Origin: a virus
Reading direction: 5' to 3' (one strand)
Virus record (IMG/VR): IMGVR_UViG_3300022929_000037
Location: 1-54,131 of that record
DNA: 54,131 nt
In this document: piece by piece, positions 13,285-21,295 of the stretch
Numbering within the stretch: the stretch's first letter is position 1
Layout of the letters: each line of letters opens with the position of its first letter
Program-made: the position numbers and the translations under genes
Notes under the pieces: generated by a model
The model's database searches: none
The model's input: the letters and a program-made list of their open reading frames with translations, nothing else
Told to the model about the DNA's origin: nothing

Positions 13285-14906
13285 AGCAAAATCACCCTTT
13301 TAATTTCTGGGCAATACAAATATTTAATTCCAGATTCTTTACAAGTTCTGATTGCATCGTCCATATTGCGAACAAGCGTGTCTCCTGCTAGATTAAAAGA
13401 TGTATTCAACAACATAGGAACTCCAGCAATAATTCCAAACTCTCTTATAAGGTGGTAGTAGTGAGCATTATCCTTGATAGATACTGTTTGAATTCGTGAT
13501 GTTCCATCATTATGCTGAAGTGCTGGAACTATATCTTTTTTATCTTTAAGAGTTTCTACGGCATACATCATATGTGGACTGTCGCTCAGGGTCGCTAGGT
13601 CAAACCACTCGCTTGCCTTATTAACCAATACACTTCCAGCAAATGGCCTAAAGAATTCTCTCTTTTTAATTTTGTTAACCTTGTCTCTACCATCTGGGTC
13701 TCTTGGGTCATAGAGTATTGACCTATTCCCCAGAGCCCTAGGTCCAGACTCTTCTTTGCCCTGGTAGAGTGCTACAATGTTTTGGTCTGCTAGTAGTTGA
13801 GCAACATCCTTGTAGGACACCTCCTTTGACTCTACACCAATTGGGATATCGTAGTTTGCGTGCTCCCCCAAGTAAAGTAAGTTAATTGGCTTTACAGATT
13901 TTTCAGTAAGCTTTGTGTATAGGTATTGTGCAGCACCTATAGAAGTTCCAGAGTCACTAGAGTTTGGCTCAACATAAAAGTTAATGTCTGGAAATTCTTT
14001 TAAATATTTATAATTATTTACACAATTTAGGAAGTATCCACCACTTAGACATATATTTGTGTTGCCCCAAAATGACAGTGCTTTACGAATAAGGCGAGCG
14101 GTAAACTCAAATGAGTCTGTTTGTGTCCTATAAGCAAGGTCCTCGTTAGATAGGTCTGAGTCTAGAATTGCTGGGTTTGCACCCTCTTCATCGAAAGCCC
14201 GTGGGTGTTCTGGGTTATCAGAGCCGTAGGCAGAGAGGCCCATGACCTTTCCTGCATTATGATAAGAGCCAAATATCTTAATACCTACAGCTGAGAATAG
14301 CTTTCCCAAGCTCATATTTCTGTCATATACAGTATAGTTGCAACCAATATCAGATAGGTCTTGGGAGCATTTCGAAAAATATGGCATGTGGCCTAGCTCC
14401 TCCTGGTATTCCTCATACTGATCTTTGTCAAACTGCTTGATAAGGTTCTTGTGAGTTGCAATAATGTTTGTTTGACGGGCAATATACATTGTTTCAGACT
14501 CTCTATATAAAGTTTCTTCGTCATAGAACGCCTGCCCAGCACCGTCAATAACCAGGACAGCTGCTTCGTCAAACTTGGAGTTATTAAATGCAACAGTTGC
14601 ATGGGCCAGATGGTGGTCTTTCATCCAATGTGCTTTTGGCATGCTGGGGCTTTCAAAATGTTTTTGTTTGCCACAAGCAAATAGCAATGTATTTAGCAGC
14701 ATCTCGGCATTGAGATCATATGGAAATGCCCCAACAAAAATTACATGGTTAGGCTCTAGTTCAATTCCTTTTGCAAAGCTATGCAAAACACCAGTAGTAT
14801 GTTTTTGATGAGTAACACGCTCCTCTTCTTGGTAAAAGATTATCTTACCATCCTCAATTACGCACACACTGCCGTCGTGCGATAGGTTGACACCCATTAT
14901 TTTCAT
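13281..14906 (-). CDS. Carbamoyltransferase, NodU/TobZ/CmcH family, 541 aa
   Basis: These enzymes use carbamoyl phosphate and ATP to O-carbamoylate an acceptor such as a sugar. The Kae1-like N-terminal domain starts MKIMGVNLSHDGSVCVIEDG; the metal-binding motif is HHLAHA near residue 98; then LSGGYFLNCVNN; the YrdC-like C-terminal domain has GPRALGNRSILYDPRDP and DGTSRIQTVS. Full length for the family. It overlaps the PIG-L gene by ATGA. One of two such genes here. Likely acceptor: a sugar on a phage or host glycan; a modified DNA base is an alternative. Confidence 0.85.
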   Translation of the reverse strand: MKIMGVNLSHDGSVCVIEDGKIIFYQEEERVTHQKHTTGVLHSFAKGIELEPNHVIFVGAFPYDLNAEMLLNTLLFACGKQKHFESPSMPKAHWMKDHHLAHATVAFNNSKFDEAAVLVIDGAGQAFYDEETLYRESETMYIARQTNIIATHKNLIKQFDKDQYEEYQEELGHMPYFSKCSQDLSDIGCNYTVYDRNMSLGKLFSAVGIKIFGSYHNAGKVMGLSAYGSDNPEHPRAFDEEGANPAILDSDLSNEDLAYRTQTDSFEFTARLIRKALSFWGNTNICLSGGYFLNCVNNYKYLKEFPDINFYVEPNSSDSGTSIGAAQYLYTKLTEKSVKPINLLYLGEHANYDIPIGVESKEVSYKDVAQLLADQNIVALYQGKEESGPRALGNRSILYDPRDPDGRDKVNKIKKREFFRPFAGSVLVNKASEWFDLATLSDSPHMMYAVETLKDKKDIVPALQHNDGTSRIQTVSIKDNAHYYHLIREFGIIAGVPMLLNTSFNLAGDTLVRNMDDAIRTCKESGIKYLYCPEIKRVILL

Positions 14907-15484
14907 TGTACTGTATTACCTAACTTAAATACTTCGGCACTAGCTGTTTCAATAAATGACCCCCTCCAGGCATCGTGATGAATGATACCAGAATACCAGC
15001 TAAAACCAATAAAATCCTTGTATATGTTTATTGAGCTAATCTTTTCATCTGTATAACTACTGATGTCAACAAAAATTTCTGGCTCAAATTGAGAATATTT
15101 ATTGTGGTATGGATGAGATGACATATACCAAAGTTCTTTAGGCTGCTTTCTTGCCAAGATATTTCCTAGCTCGTAACATGCTCGATGATCTTGATGCCAG
15201 TCCTCTTTCCAATGAGTTATTATTCTATTAATATTAAGATTTTCGATAGCATCCTCAACATCTTTAACTAAGCTAGAAGACACAATCAGATCTCTTTTGT
15301 TTCCAATATCGACAATATTAAATCCTAGGTTTTCTGCAGACTTGGTAAGCAAATCTTTTTGAGGAACTTCGGTAACCATCACCATATTGAAAACAGTATG
15401 TCCCTCTGCTATCCAGCGAGCTACGCTGCCTCCACAAGACATCTCTAGGTCATCGGGATGTGCAGACAAAACTAAAATATTCAT
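14903..15484 (-). CDS. PIG-L-family N-acetyl deacetylase, 193 aa
   Basis: LmbE/PIG-L enzymes are zinc deacetylases acting mainly on GlcNAc-type sugars. Motifs: AHPDDLEMSCGG near residue 8 (Zn ligands H, D, D) and HQDHRACY near residue 100. The start is ATG 15484, because it is 7 nt after TATAAT and puts the AHPDD motif at the normal place; an upstream extension is not needed. It is coupled to the carbamoyltransferase. Together they could deacetylate and carbamoylate an amino sugar. Confidence 0.8.
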   Translation of the reverse strand: MNILVLSAHPDDLEMSCGGSVARWIAEGHTVFNMVMVTEVPQKDLLTKSAENLGFNIVDIGNKRDLIVSSSLVKDVEDAIENLNINRIITHWKEDWHQDHRACYELGNILARKQPKELWYMSSHPYHNKYSQFEPEIFVDISSYTDEKISSINIYKDFIGFSWYSGIIHHDAWRGSFIETASAEVFKLGNTVQ

Positions 15485-15491
15485 GAATTTA

Positions 15492-15497
15492 ATTATA
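15492..15497 (-). promoter_or_regulatory. Leaderless -10 box for the PIG-L/carbamoyltransferase operon
   Basis: Minus strand TATAAT, 7 nt before ATG 15484, paired with a divergent plus-strand box at 15515-15520. Confidence 0.7.
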
Positions 15498-15514
15498 CCA
15501 GAAACAAAATAGGG

Positions 15515-15520
15515 TATAAT
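15515..15520 (+). promoter_or_regulatory. Leaderless -10 box for the HNH gene
   Basis: TATAAT with ATG 15529 eight bases downstream; no strong -35. Divergent to the PIG-L promoter. Confidence 0.6.
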
Positions 15521-15528
15521 TGTTATAC

Positions 15529-15780
15529 ATGTCAATATTTGCAGAGTTTCAAGCATACAAAGAAAAGCTGGGGTGCCATGACTGCAAGGTTATGTATCCC
15601 CACTACATTTTAGAGTTTGACCACAGAGAGGGCAAGCTCAAAATTGATAACGTTAATCGTGTTTTGAAAAGGTATGGCAGAGATGCTGCATGGGAAGAAG
15701 CAAGGAAGTGTGACGTTGTGTGCTCAAACTGTCACAAGCAGCGAACATATGAAAGAGAGATAGCACGTGTTAATAGATGA
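15529..15780 (+). CDS. HNH-type nuclease-like protein, 83 aa
   Basis: Start ATG 15529 just after the -10 box. It has the HNH layout with zinc Cys pairs: C-x2-C (GCHDCK) near residue 16, the catalytic-type EFDHREG near residue 30, and CSNCHKQRTYE near residue 68. Small HNH proteins in phages are homing or packaging-associated nucleases. The last 14 nt overlap the 2OG oxygenase gene. It is the only nuclease in this glyco region, so free-standing homing behaviour is possible. Confidence 0.75.
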   Translation: MSIFAEFQAYKEKLGCHDCKVMYPHYILEFDHREGKLKIDNVNRVLKRYGRDAAWEEARKCDVVCSNCHKQRTYEREIARVNR

Positions 15781-16336
15781 TAATTTTTTAAGTGAGCAGT
15801 CAATCCTGGATGTTTATAGCAGGGTTCTAGACAACGGCCATGACATACCCTGGACTCTAGCCTATAGCACTAACATGAAGTCAGACCCTGAAGGCTATGT
15901 TAAAGAGACTTCTGCAGTAAAGGAGTCTTACCAATTTGCGGCTGGGCTTATGCCTAATACCGTTGCGTATAATTATTTTTGGAAAGTGTTTCATGAGTTT
16001 GCCACAAAGCATAACATCTCATATACTAGGATACTAAGGGCTAAGCTTAACTGGCTTCCCAGATCAGCTGATGCTAGCCCAGAAGATTACCATACGCCAC
16101 ACGTTGACTCAGATGAAGAGCATAAAGTATTCCTTTATTACCTAAACAGCTCCGATGGCGATACCTTTTTCTTTAACGAAACATACCCCCTCGAAGAAGG
16201 AAGTGAGCTGACCCTAAACCAAAGGGTAAGTCCAAAGGCTGGCAGGGGCGTAGTTTTTGATGGAAACATCTATCATGCGTCCTCATCCCCGATTGATTCA
16301 AATCACAGGTGTATTTTAAATATAGACTTTATATAA
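15767..16336 (+). CDS. 2OG-Fe(II) oxygenase superfamily protein, 189 aa
   Basis: GTG start inside the HNH gene end. Iron ligands appear as H-x-D (TPHVDSDEE) and a late His (IYHASSSP), with the 2OG Arg in HRCILNIDFI. The core KVFLYYLNSSDGDTFFF and PKAGRGVVFDGN are typical of phage 2OG oxygenases. It is a different subgroup from the P4H-like ones next to glycosyltransferases. Substrate unknown. Confidence 0.75.
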   Translation: MLIDDNFLSEQSILDVYSRVLDNGHDIPWTLAYSTNMKSDPEGYVKETSAVKESYQFAAGLMPNTVAYNYFWKVFHEFATKHNISYTRILRAKLNWLPRSADASPEDYHTPHVDSDEEHKVFLYYLNSSDGDTFFFNETYPLEEGSELTLNQRVSPKAGRGVVFDGNIYHASSSPIDSNHRCILNIDFI

Positions 16337-16340
16337 AAAT

Positions 16341-16425
16341 CCCCCACACAGGAACCTTGGCGTAGCCCAGTCAAATGGGTAACTAATCCATCCTAAGGTA
16401 GGCACCCCTTGCCCGTGTGTGGGGG
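16341..16425. other. Multibranched hairpin between convergent genes (terminator or structured RNA)
   Basis: A perfect 10-bp stem (16341-16350 with 16416-16425) encloses 65 nt that fold into further stems: ACCTT/AAGGT (16354-16358 with 16395-16399), GCCCA/TGGGT (16365-16369 with 16376-16380) and GGCA/TGCC (16401-16404 with 16410-16413). On the minus strand the outer stem is followed by a T-run, so it can terminate transcripts from the right. The inner branches are more than a simple terminator needs. No known RNA family recognised. Confidence 0.55.
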
Positions 16426-16441
16426 ACTATTTAATTATACA

Positions 16442-16837
16442 CTACTTAATCTCAATTTGCTTTGGCTTCATGTCCTCTGGCATATTGTTGTGTAGATCAA
16501 TGTAAAGAATGCCGTCATATGCTGAGGCTTCTGTTACCTCAAAATATTCTGGCAGAGAGAACGAGCGAACAAACTTACGAGTAGCAATGCCCTTGTAAAT
16601 GTATTCGTCTTCGCTTCCTAGCTTCTCACCCTTTACGGTGAGGATACCACGCTCTACAGAAATATCTAGCTCACCACGGCCAAAGCCAGCAACAGCGAAC
16701 TCCATTACGAAGTGGTTGTCGTTTACCTTCTTGACGTTGTAAGGTGGGTAGTTTGTTTTCTGTAGTGGTGCATTAAACATTCTGTCAATTTCCTGATTGA
16801 ATGTTGCAAATGGATCCTTCATATATAGCGATACCAT
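16442..16837 (-). CDS. Small heat-shock protein Hsp20, 131 aa
   Basis: Alpha-crystallin domain chaperone that holds unfolding proteins. It starts near residue 31 (YPPYNVKKVNDNHFVMEFAVAGF), has GILTVKGEK and the strong RKFVRSFSLPEYFEV block, and a C-terminal I-x-I-like end (KQIEIK). GGAGG six bases before the ATG. Phage Hsp20s are common in aquatic myoviruses, where they are thought to protect virion assembly. A palindrome lies in the leader at 16869-16878. Confidence 0.85.
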   Translation of the reverse strand: MVSLYMKDPFATFNQEIDRMFNAPLQKTNYPPYNVKKVNDNHFVMEFAVAGFGRGELDISVERGILTVKGEKLGSEDEYIYKGIATRKFVRSFSLPEYFEVTEASAYDGILYIDLHNNMPEDMKPKQIEIK

Positions 16838-16868
16838 GTTTGTCCTCCTTTATAAGCGACTTGTGCTC

Positions 16869-16878
16869 CCCAATTGGG
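16869..16878. promoter_or_regulatory. CCCAATTGGG palindrome in the hsp20 leader
   Basis: A perfect 10-bp palindrome, extended imperfectly on both sides (GCT/AGC), between a TATAAT box near 16890 and the hsp20 ribosome site. A possible operator or a hairpin in the mRNA leader. Confidence 0.4.
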
Positions 16879-16890
16879 CAAGCATATATA

Positions 16891-17853
16891 TTATATCATA
16901 AACTTAGACTCTGGCCAATCCCTAATTAAAGCAACTCCATGAGGTGCATATAAAAATTGATTAGCATAGGCATTCCAAGAATGAATGTGTGGACCATAAT
17001 CTTGCTCCATAGGATTAAAAAACTTAAAAGAATACGAACCATCTCTTGCAAATATATTTCTTTGTATGTATCCAGTGTATGTGCTTGTTTGTGTTCCAAT
17101 AAAGTCAGCTGCGTTAGTCATGACTAGGGCTGATAAAAATGCTAGCGTATGCCCGCTTACGATAGGCAGACTGCTAAACTCACTCATAAAATTATTTAAG
17201 ATAAACCTTTCCATATTGATAGCATCGAGATCCTCGGCAAAGCCTGGGTCATCTGTGCATACAAACACTGGCAGATTAGATAACTCACCAATACTAATGC
17301 TATGATTTGCTAAGTCTACTACATGTATGTGGTCAGATCTTCTTAGGTGAATGCCATTGAAATTACCGATTGTCTGTGCAACTTTATCTGCCAGCTCTTT
17401 GTATTCCCTCTTAGGTGTTATCTGTTTTAAGACGTGGTCCACCTCTTTAGTCCTATTATAAAAAAAAGAGCTATAGTATGCATAAGCACTGTCTGAAAGT
17501 ATATAGTCTTGATTATGTTTGAGGAGCTTTCTACCCATTGCAAATCTTAAATCTTCATTACCATTAGAGCTGGCATAATAGTCTGTAAGTCTATCCTTGG
17601 TAAATCGTGGCCAAAGATCTTCTTCAATATAGGATATGTTTGAATTTGGGGTATCAAAAAAGTCAGTTATCATAATTTGCTCAAATTTATTTTGATCAAA
17701 ATACTCTGAATATACTGCATCTGTTCTATTTGGAAAGCTCTGTGGATGATTATATACAGAAACTTTGTATCCAGATTGTTCTAAACCATAGGCTATCTCA
17801 AGGCCTAGTAGTTGGTTAAATATTCCATTGCCTGAGGATCTTAAATAAATCAT
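16891..17853 (-). CDS. Fucosyltransferase-like glycosyltransferase (GT-B), 320 aa
   Basis: Matches the O-FucT/FUT8/NodZ-type superfamily: an N-terminal GNGIFNQLLGLEIAYGL (like GLGNQLF), the donor motif GIHLRRSDH near residue 168, and FIGTQTSTYTGYIQ near residue 255, equal to the FxGTxxSxxS motif. It would transfer fucose or a related deoxysugar; donor and acceptor are not known. No ribosome site is visible before the ATG. It flanks the glyco genes but stands as a single gene. Confidence 0.7.
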   Translation of the reverse strand: MIYLRSSGNGIFNQLLGLEIAYGLEQSGYKVSVYNHPQSFPNRTDAVYSEYFDQNKFEQIMITDFFDTPNSNISYIEEDLWPRFTKDRLTDYYASSNGNEDLRFAMGRKLLKHNQDYILSDSAYAYYSSFFYNRTKEVDHVLKQITPKREYKELADKVAQTIGNFNGIHLRRSDHIHVVDLANHSISIGELSNLPVFVCTDDPGFAEDLDAINMERFILNNFMSEFSSLPIVSGHTLAFLSALVMTNAADFIGTQTSTYTGYIQRNIFARDGSYSFKFFNPMEQDYGPHIHSWNAYANQFLYAPHGVALIRDWPESKFMI

Positions 17854-17892
17854 AGAGGATGGGCAGTTTTATAACATACCCAGGTTATTTAG

Positions 17893-18231
17893 TTATCGTG
17901 TCTTCTTGGTAGCTCCAGAAGCTCCACCAGTCTTCTTTGCTGGTGCACGAGGAGAGGTCTTCTTGGCTGCCTTAGCTGCCTCATCAATCTTAATTGATAC
18001 CTCTTCTGCAATATCCCCAGCGATACGTCCGAAGGCTGGGTCCTTAGTGTTTAGGTAGCGAATTACAGGCGGTACTAGTGCTGCCCACATAGCTCCCAAC
18101 ACAGCAAGCCAGCTAGAAGCATCTAGCTCTAGTGGAGATACTACTCCAGAGCTGGCCATAACTGCTGTTACTGCAGCTAGTCCTGCTCCTAGTGCGTGCC
18201 TTAGCACTGACTCAATCATTGCCTTATTCAT
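17893..18231 (-). CDS. Holin-like membrane protein with Lys/Ala-rich tail, 112 aa
   Basis: Start ATG 18231 (GGAG seven bases upstream). Two membrane segments (about 12-30, GAGLAAVTAVMASSG, and 40-57, SWLAVLGAMWAALVPPVI), then a cytoplasmic region and a C-terminal tail of repeated A-K-K-T units. Two TM spans plus a basic tail is a common holin design, and the endolysin is only 3.3 kb upstream in the same gene run. Confidence 0.6.
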   Translation of the reverse strand: MNKAMIESVLRHALGAGLAAVTAVMASSGVVSPLELDASSWLAVLGAMWAALVPPVIRYLNTKDPAFGRIAGDIAEEVSIKIDEAAKAAKKTSPRAPAKKTGGASGATKKTR

Positions 18232-18232
18232 T

Positions 18233-18622
18233 TTATTTCTCCTTAGTGACCTTCTCATCTGGAAGGTATTGCTTTAGCTCAAGGAATTTCCCCAGGATCT
18301 TCTGTGTGTCCTCTGGGTCAGTCTCAAGCAGTTGAAACAACTCGTCAAGTGAGCCCTGGAATCCTTCGATAAAGTCAAAGGCCCACTGTCGAGATTTGGA
18401 CAAGAACTGAACAAATTCTTCAGTCTCGCCAAGCTTATAGTTTTCAATATCCTGTAGGGCTTTTGTAAGCTTTGCAGTTAAAGTAACCTTGTCTAGCTCT
18501 AGCTGTACAATCTTTTCTATCGCTTTTCTATAGCGTGCATAGGTAATGCTAGTCCATACTAGCAGTCCTGCAGACGCAACAAGAATAGATATAAAGATAC
18601 CCAACTCCATATTATTCACCAT
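18233..18622 (-). CDS. Membrane-anchored coiled-coil protein, about 129 aa
   Basis: Start ATG 18622 or ATG 18610; neither has a strong ribosome site. One N-terminal membrane span (GIFISILVASAGLLVWTS) followed by a long helical, charged region (KAIEKIVQLELDKVTLTAKL) and an acidic end. It sits between the 52-aa gene and the holin-like gene, so a spanin-like or lysis-accessory role is possible but unproven. Confidence 0.55.
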   Translation of the reverse strand: MVNNMELGIFISILVASAGLLVWTSITYARYRKAIEKIVQLELDKVTLTAKLTKALQDIENYKLGETEEFVQFLSKSRQWAFDFIEGFQGSLDELFQLLETDPEDTQKILGKFLELKQYLPDEKVTKEK

Positions 18623-18770
18623 CAATTATCTTTCTTAGTTTAGACTTTTCAATTGTATCAGATTCTTCCTTATCAATCAAGTCTAAAATTCTATTTCTTT
18701 CTAGCTTAATTCCCTCAGCCATTATAAATGTAACGAGTTCGTGTTGTTGCGGTGTTAGTTCATTAGACAT
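18612..18770 (-). CDS. Small helical protein, 52 aa
   Basis: ATG 18770 has GGAGG about eight bases upstream and overlaps the upstream stop by 8 nt; its own end overlaps the next gene. It begins MSNELTPQQHELVTFIMAEG and is charged and helical throughout, ending KLRKIIDGE. Below the usual length cut-off but well supported by overlaps and the ribosome site. Function unknown. Confidence 0.65.
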   Translation of the reverse strand: MSNELTPQQHELVTFIMAEGIKLERNRILDLIDKEESDTIEKSKLRKIIDGE

Positions 18771-19011
18771 CTTCCTTACCTCCTTCTCTCATTAACATTA
18801 CGATAGCCCCATTGTCCTCCAGGGCCTTCTTTACTTTGATCATATAGTTTACTGCAGCCACCTTGGACTCTACATCTGGCAATGACATAAATACTTTTTC
18901 ACTTGCCCTTACGACCAAAAAGTGTTCTTCGTCAATAATGTCTACGTAGAAGTTCTTAGGCATATGGTGCGACAAAGAGTGCACTGCAGATTTCATTTTA
19001 TCTGTGTACAT
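18763..19011 (-). CDS. Hypothetical protein, 82 aa
   Basis: ATG 19011 overlaps the end of the WhiB gene. An alpha/beta pattern (NFYVDIIDEEHFLVVRA, then AAVNYMIKVKKALEDNGA) suggests a compact domain. No known family. Probably translated with WhiB. Confidence 0.6.
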   Translation of the reverse strand: MYTDKMKSAVHSLSHHMPKNFYVDIIDEEHFLVVRASEKVFMSLPDVESKVAAVNYMIKVKKALEDNGAIVMLMREGGKEDV

Positions 19012-19288
19012 TTTGTGTTAGCCCCTTCCAAGTGTCTGCCCAATGCTTCTTGGTACGATGTCTGTTAAACTCTCTAGACACTTTGCCATTTTCAATATAA
19101 ACTCCACCCCAGACTCCCCACTCTTTCTGAGACACCCCAACTGCAAAACACTGTCTGCGTACTGGGCAATCTGAACAGAGGCTGTCAATGGCTGGTCGTA
19201 GCTGTTCGTCTTCTTCATATTTATCAAAAAATAGATTAACATCATAGTCGAGACATGCAGCTGATTGCTTCCATGTTTCCTTGTTCAT
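18998..19288 (-). CDS. WhiB-family iron-sulfur transcription factor, 96 aa
   Basis: WhiB proteins carry a [4Fe-4S] cluster, bind sigma factor region 4 and exist only in actinobacteria and their phages. Four Cys are visible: C12 (AACLDY), then LCSDCPVRRQC (C38, C41, C47), followed by the GVWGG turn (WGVWGGVYI). The basic C-terminus (REFNRHRTKKHW) would bind DNA. This is the strongest host clue in the window. It could redirect host transcription. Confidence 0.9.
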   Translation of the reverse strand: MNKETWKQSAACLDYDVNLFFDKYEEDEQLRPAIDSLCSDCPVRRQCFAVGVSQKEWGVWGGVYIENGKVSREFNRHRTKKHWADTWKGLTQNVHR

Positions 19289-19293
19289 GAGGG

Positions 19294-19503
19294 CTACCTC
19301 ACAAGCTTATGTGGAATCTCCCAGCCCTTTGGACCACACTCAAAGATATCCTGAGAGTGCCAAAGACCTTCTACGAAAGCACCATTCTTTTTCATCCAGG
19401 CTGTCGGATGCGGCTTTGAAAAAACAACATCCCATCCACGCCAGTAAAGCATTTTGTTTCTGCTTACGATTTTTTCCATTTGTTCGAGAGATGTAACTAA
19501 CAT
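19294..19503 (-). CDS. Hypothetical protein, 69 aa
   Basis: Start ATG 19503 chosen for GGAG six bases upstream; ATG 19515 and TTG 19533 are longer options. Trp-rich (YWRGWDVVFSKPHPTAWM, GLWHSQDIF, KGWEIP) with a helix-forming N-terminus. Similar small proteins with WxGWDVV and GWEVP occur in actinophages, function unknown (from memory). Confidence 0.6.
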   Translation of the reverse strand: MLVTSLEQMEKIVSRNKMLYWRGWDVVFSKPHPTAWMKKNGAFVEGLWHSQDIFECGPKGWEIPHKLVR

Positions 19504-19516
19504 CTTATTCTCCATC

Positions 19517-19870
19517 TTAGTATCTATATACAACCAGGTCTATTGTGCTTTTCTTATCTACTAAAGCAGCTATTTTAGACAATGGTTCTTTTGGTTTACA
19601 GAAATAGATTAGCTCATCAAAGTCGTGAAGATTTGACTCTGCCCAACCTAAAGTTCTTGGCATGACCTTTGGCTTAACACCATTGGCCTTCAGCGTTCTT
19701 TCTGAAATGTTTACAAACTCATGTGCCATGTGAGTTACGTTTTTGGGACCTAAGGGAACAACGAGAAGCTCATCGTCCCCGTCCTCCATTGAGCGAATAA
19801 CTCTTCCTAACGCATTGATGAAAATTTCATACTGATTAAAGGTTTTCGTCCCGTGGATCAATACCCTCAT
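19517..19870 (-). CDS. Possible SLOG/Rossmann-like nucleotide-binding protein, 117 aa
   Basis: Start ATG 19870 (GAAGGG seven bases upstream; overlaps the upstream gene by 35 nt). The N-terminus MRVLIHGTKTFNQYEIFINAL has the strand-loop-helix start of SLOG-type folds (compare G-S/T-R-x-F in YspA), then LLVVPLGPKNVTHMA and a basic segment (LKANGVKPKV). The match is only by pattern. If SLOG-like, it would bind a nucleotide or ADP-ribose-type ligand. Confidence 0.45.
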   Translation of the reverse strand: MRVLIHGTKTFNQYEIFINALGRVIRSMEDGDDELLVVPLGPKNVTHMAHEFVNISERTLKANGVKPKVMPRTLGWAESNLHDFDELIYFCKPKEPLSKIAALVDKKSTIDLVVYRY

Positions 19871-20261
19871 TAGTTTTCCCTTCTGTGAGTTTCTCAACAA
19901 TAAAGCTTAAGTTGTTCAATTCTACATCATTAAGGGCCATTGTGTCAACCCTTTTTGTAGTATTTCCATCAACTTTGCCTTCAATAATATCTGCTTCTAA
20001 CAACTGGTTGTTTACAATCCAGTAGGCCTTGTCGTTTGATATAACAACTCGTGTAGAATTTTGTTCTGAATAATTAACAGACTGAGACTTAAGCTCTTTC
20101 TGTGGCCTTGAAATCCAGGCCCAAGGGGCAACTATGTCAAAGTTATAGCTTTGTCTATAATAAAGCTGAATCTTTTTAACTTTATTATAGTTAAACTGTA
20201 GCACTGGATATATCACAGCAATGCACAACAGTGTTGCAAGTGCTCCAATAAAATAGTCCAT
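19836..20261 (-). CDS. Membrane-anchored protein, 141 aa
   Basis: GGAG five bases before ATG 20261, with a TATAAT box at 20277-20282. One N-terminal membrane span (FIGALATLLCIAVIYPVL) followed by a soluble beta-rich domain with aromatic residues (YYRQSYNFDIVAPWAWI). No known family. The position near WhiB and endolysin suggests a middle/late gene. Confidence 0.55.
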   Translation of the reverse strand: MDYFIGALATLLCIAVIYPVLQFNYNKVKKIQLYYRQSYNFDIVAPWAWISRPQKELKSQSVNYSEQNSTRVVISNDKAYWIVNNQLLEADIIEGKVDGNTTKRVDTMALNDVELNNLSFIVEKLTEGKTNEGIDPRDENL

Positions 20262-20284
20262 AAGTGCTCCAATATAATTATACC

Positions 20285-20641
20285 TTAAATCTTAAGTGCG
20301 TTTATGATGTAGTTAAGGGTTTGTTTTAGGTTTGGAGGAAGATCTTCACGTTCCTTCTCAATCATTGCACGCTCAGCAAGAGTGACTACTGGATTTGGTT
20401 TAGTGATATCCATATTTAAGAATCCTTTTTCCCACAATACCTGCACGTCTTCAAAGAACATTTGGTCTAGACGATCTTTGATACCGCTGGTAAGTGCCTC
20501 TAGCTTGTCTGTAAAGCCATAAACAAAGTCACCACTATCTGTATCTATACCAGCCACCTCAACAACGCCAGCTAGTATTAGCTTATCTACATATTCTTCT
20601 GGTGTCATTCCTGGGTCTGGCAATAGCTCTTCAGAATCCAT
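20285..20641 (-). CDS. Hypothetical protein, 118 aa
   Basis: GGAGG just upstream of the ATG, and the gene begins two bases after the nuclease stop. It has the segment LAGVVEVAGIDTDSGDFVYGF near residue 24, reminiscent of an actinophage family of unknown function. The rest is helical and charged, ending in a hydrophobic helix. Confidence 0.6.
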   Translation of the reverse strand: MDSEELLPDPGMTPEEYVDKLILAGVVEVAGIDTDSGDFVYGFTDKLEALTSGIKDRLDQMFFEDVQVLWEKGFLNMDITKPNPVVTLAERAMIEKEREDLPPNLKQTLNYIINALKI

Positions 20642-20643
20642 GG

Positions 20644-21039
20644 CTACCTCCTTTTTGAGAGCAATTCCTCAAAATCTTTTACCTTGGTATCTCCAAGATA
20701 GGACCAAGCATATCCTTCTTCAATCATAATTTCATTAATAGATTTATTGTTGTTATCCAGATAAACCCAACCTAAAACTCTGCCGAACTTTCCTTTGCTG
20801 CTTAGCTTCTCTGTCTTAATTACTATTGTTTCAGATGCCTTAATTGCACCTTTGAGGTATGCCTTGGCCTCAAGGCCCAGTGCTTTCTCCTCCAGATCCC
20901 GTGTGCGGCTTTCTGGAGTATCAATTCCAGCCAATCTAACCCTGGTATTATACATAATGTCAAAGCCTAGGTCAATCACGACATCAATGGTGTCGCCGTC
21001 TACTACCTTGGTTACTTTATTTACGTAATAGGTATACAT
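20644..21039 (-). CDS. Thermonuclease-family (SNase-like) nuclease, 131 aa
   Basis: OB-fold Ca2+-dependent nuclease of the staphylococcal type. VVDGDTIDVVIDLG near residue 12, VRLAGIDTPESRTRD near 33 (catalytic Arg/Asp) and KGKFGRVLGWVY near 82 (second catalytic Arg). No signal peptide, so it acts in the cell and could degrade host nucleic acid. TAATG coupling to the upstream gene. Confidence 0.85.
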   Translation of the reverse strand: MYTYYVNKVTKVVDGDTIDVVIDLGFDIMYNTRVRLAGIDTPESRTRDLEEKALGLEAKAYLKGAIKASETIVIKTEKLSSKGKFGRVLGWVYLDNNNKSINEIMIEEGYAWSYLGDTKVKDFEELLSKRR

Positions 21040-21278
21040 TAGTTTTCTCCTACAAGCCTGTTCTCATTTAGCTTTTCCCGTTCATCAATTATTTCAAATG
21101 CAAAAGCTTCGAGCTTTTCTTTACCTACAGGGTCATTCATAATTTTTGTATAGTCGTGTGCACAGAATAGTAGTTCTCCAGACACTCCCTTAACTAATAC
21201 ATATGCTTGAGATTGACAGTAGTCGCACCTATCTGATACTAACAGGGTAGAGATTACCCTTTCTTCAGTGGTTTCCAT
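21039..21278 (-). CDS. Zinc protein of the DUF7455 type, 79 aa
   Basis: CDYC near residue 18 and FCAHDY near residue 38 form a C-x2-C / C-x2-H site around QAYVLVKGVSGELLFCAH, the pattern of DUF7455 proteins common in actinobacteria (family name from memory). Function unknown. Followed by the thermonuclease with a TAATG overlap. Confidence 0.65.
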   Translation of the reverse strand: METTEERVISTLLVSDRCDYCQSQAYVLVKGVSGELLFCAHDYTKIMNDPVGKEKLEAFAFEIIDEREKLNENRLVGEN

Positions 21279-21295
21279 ATTCTATTCTACCCCTA

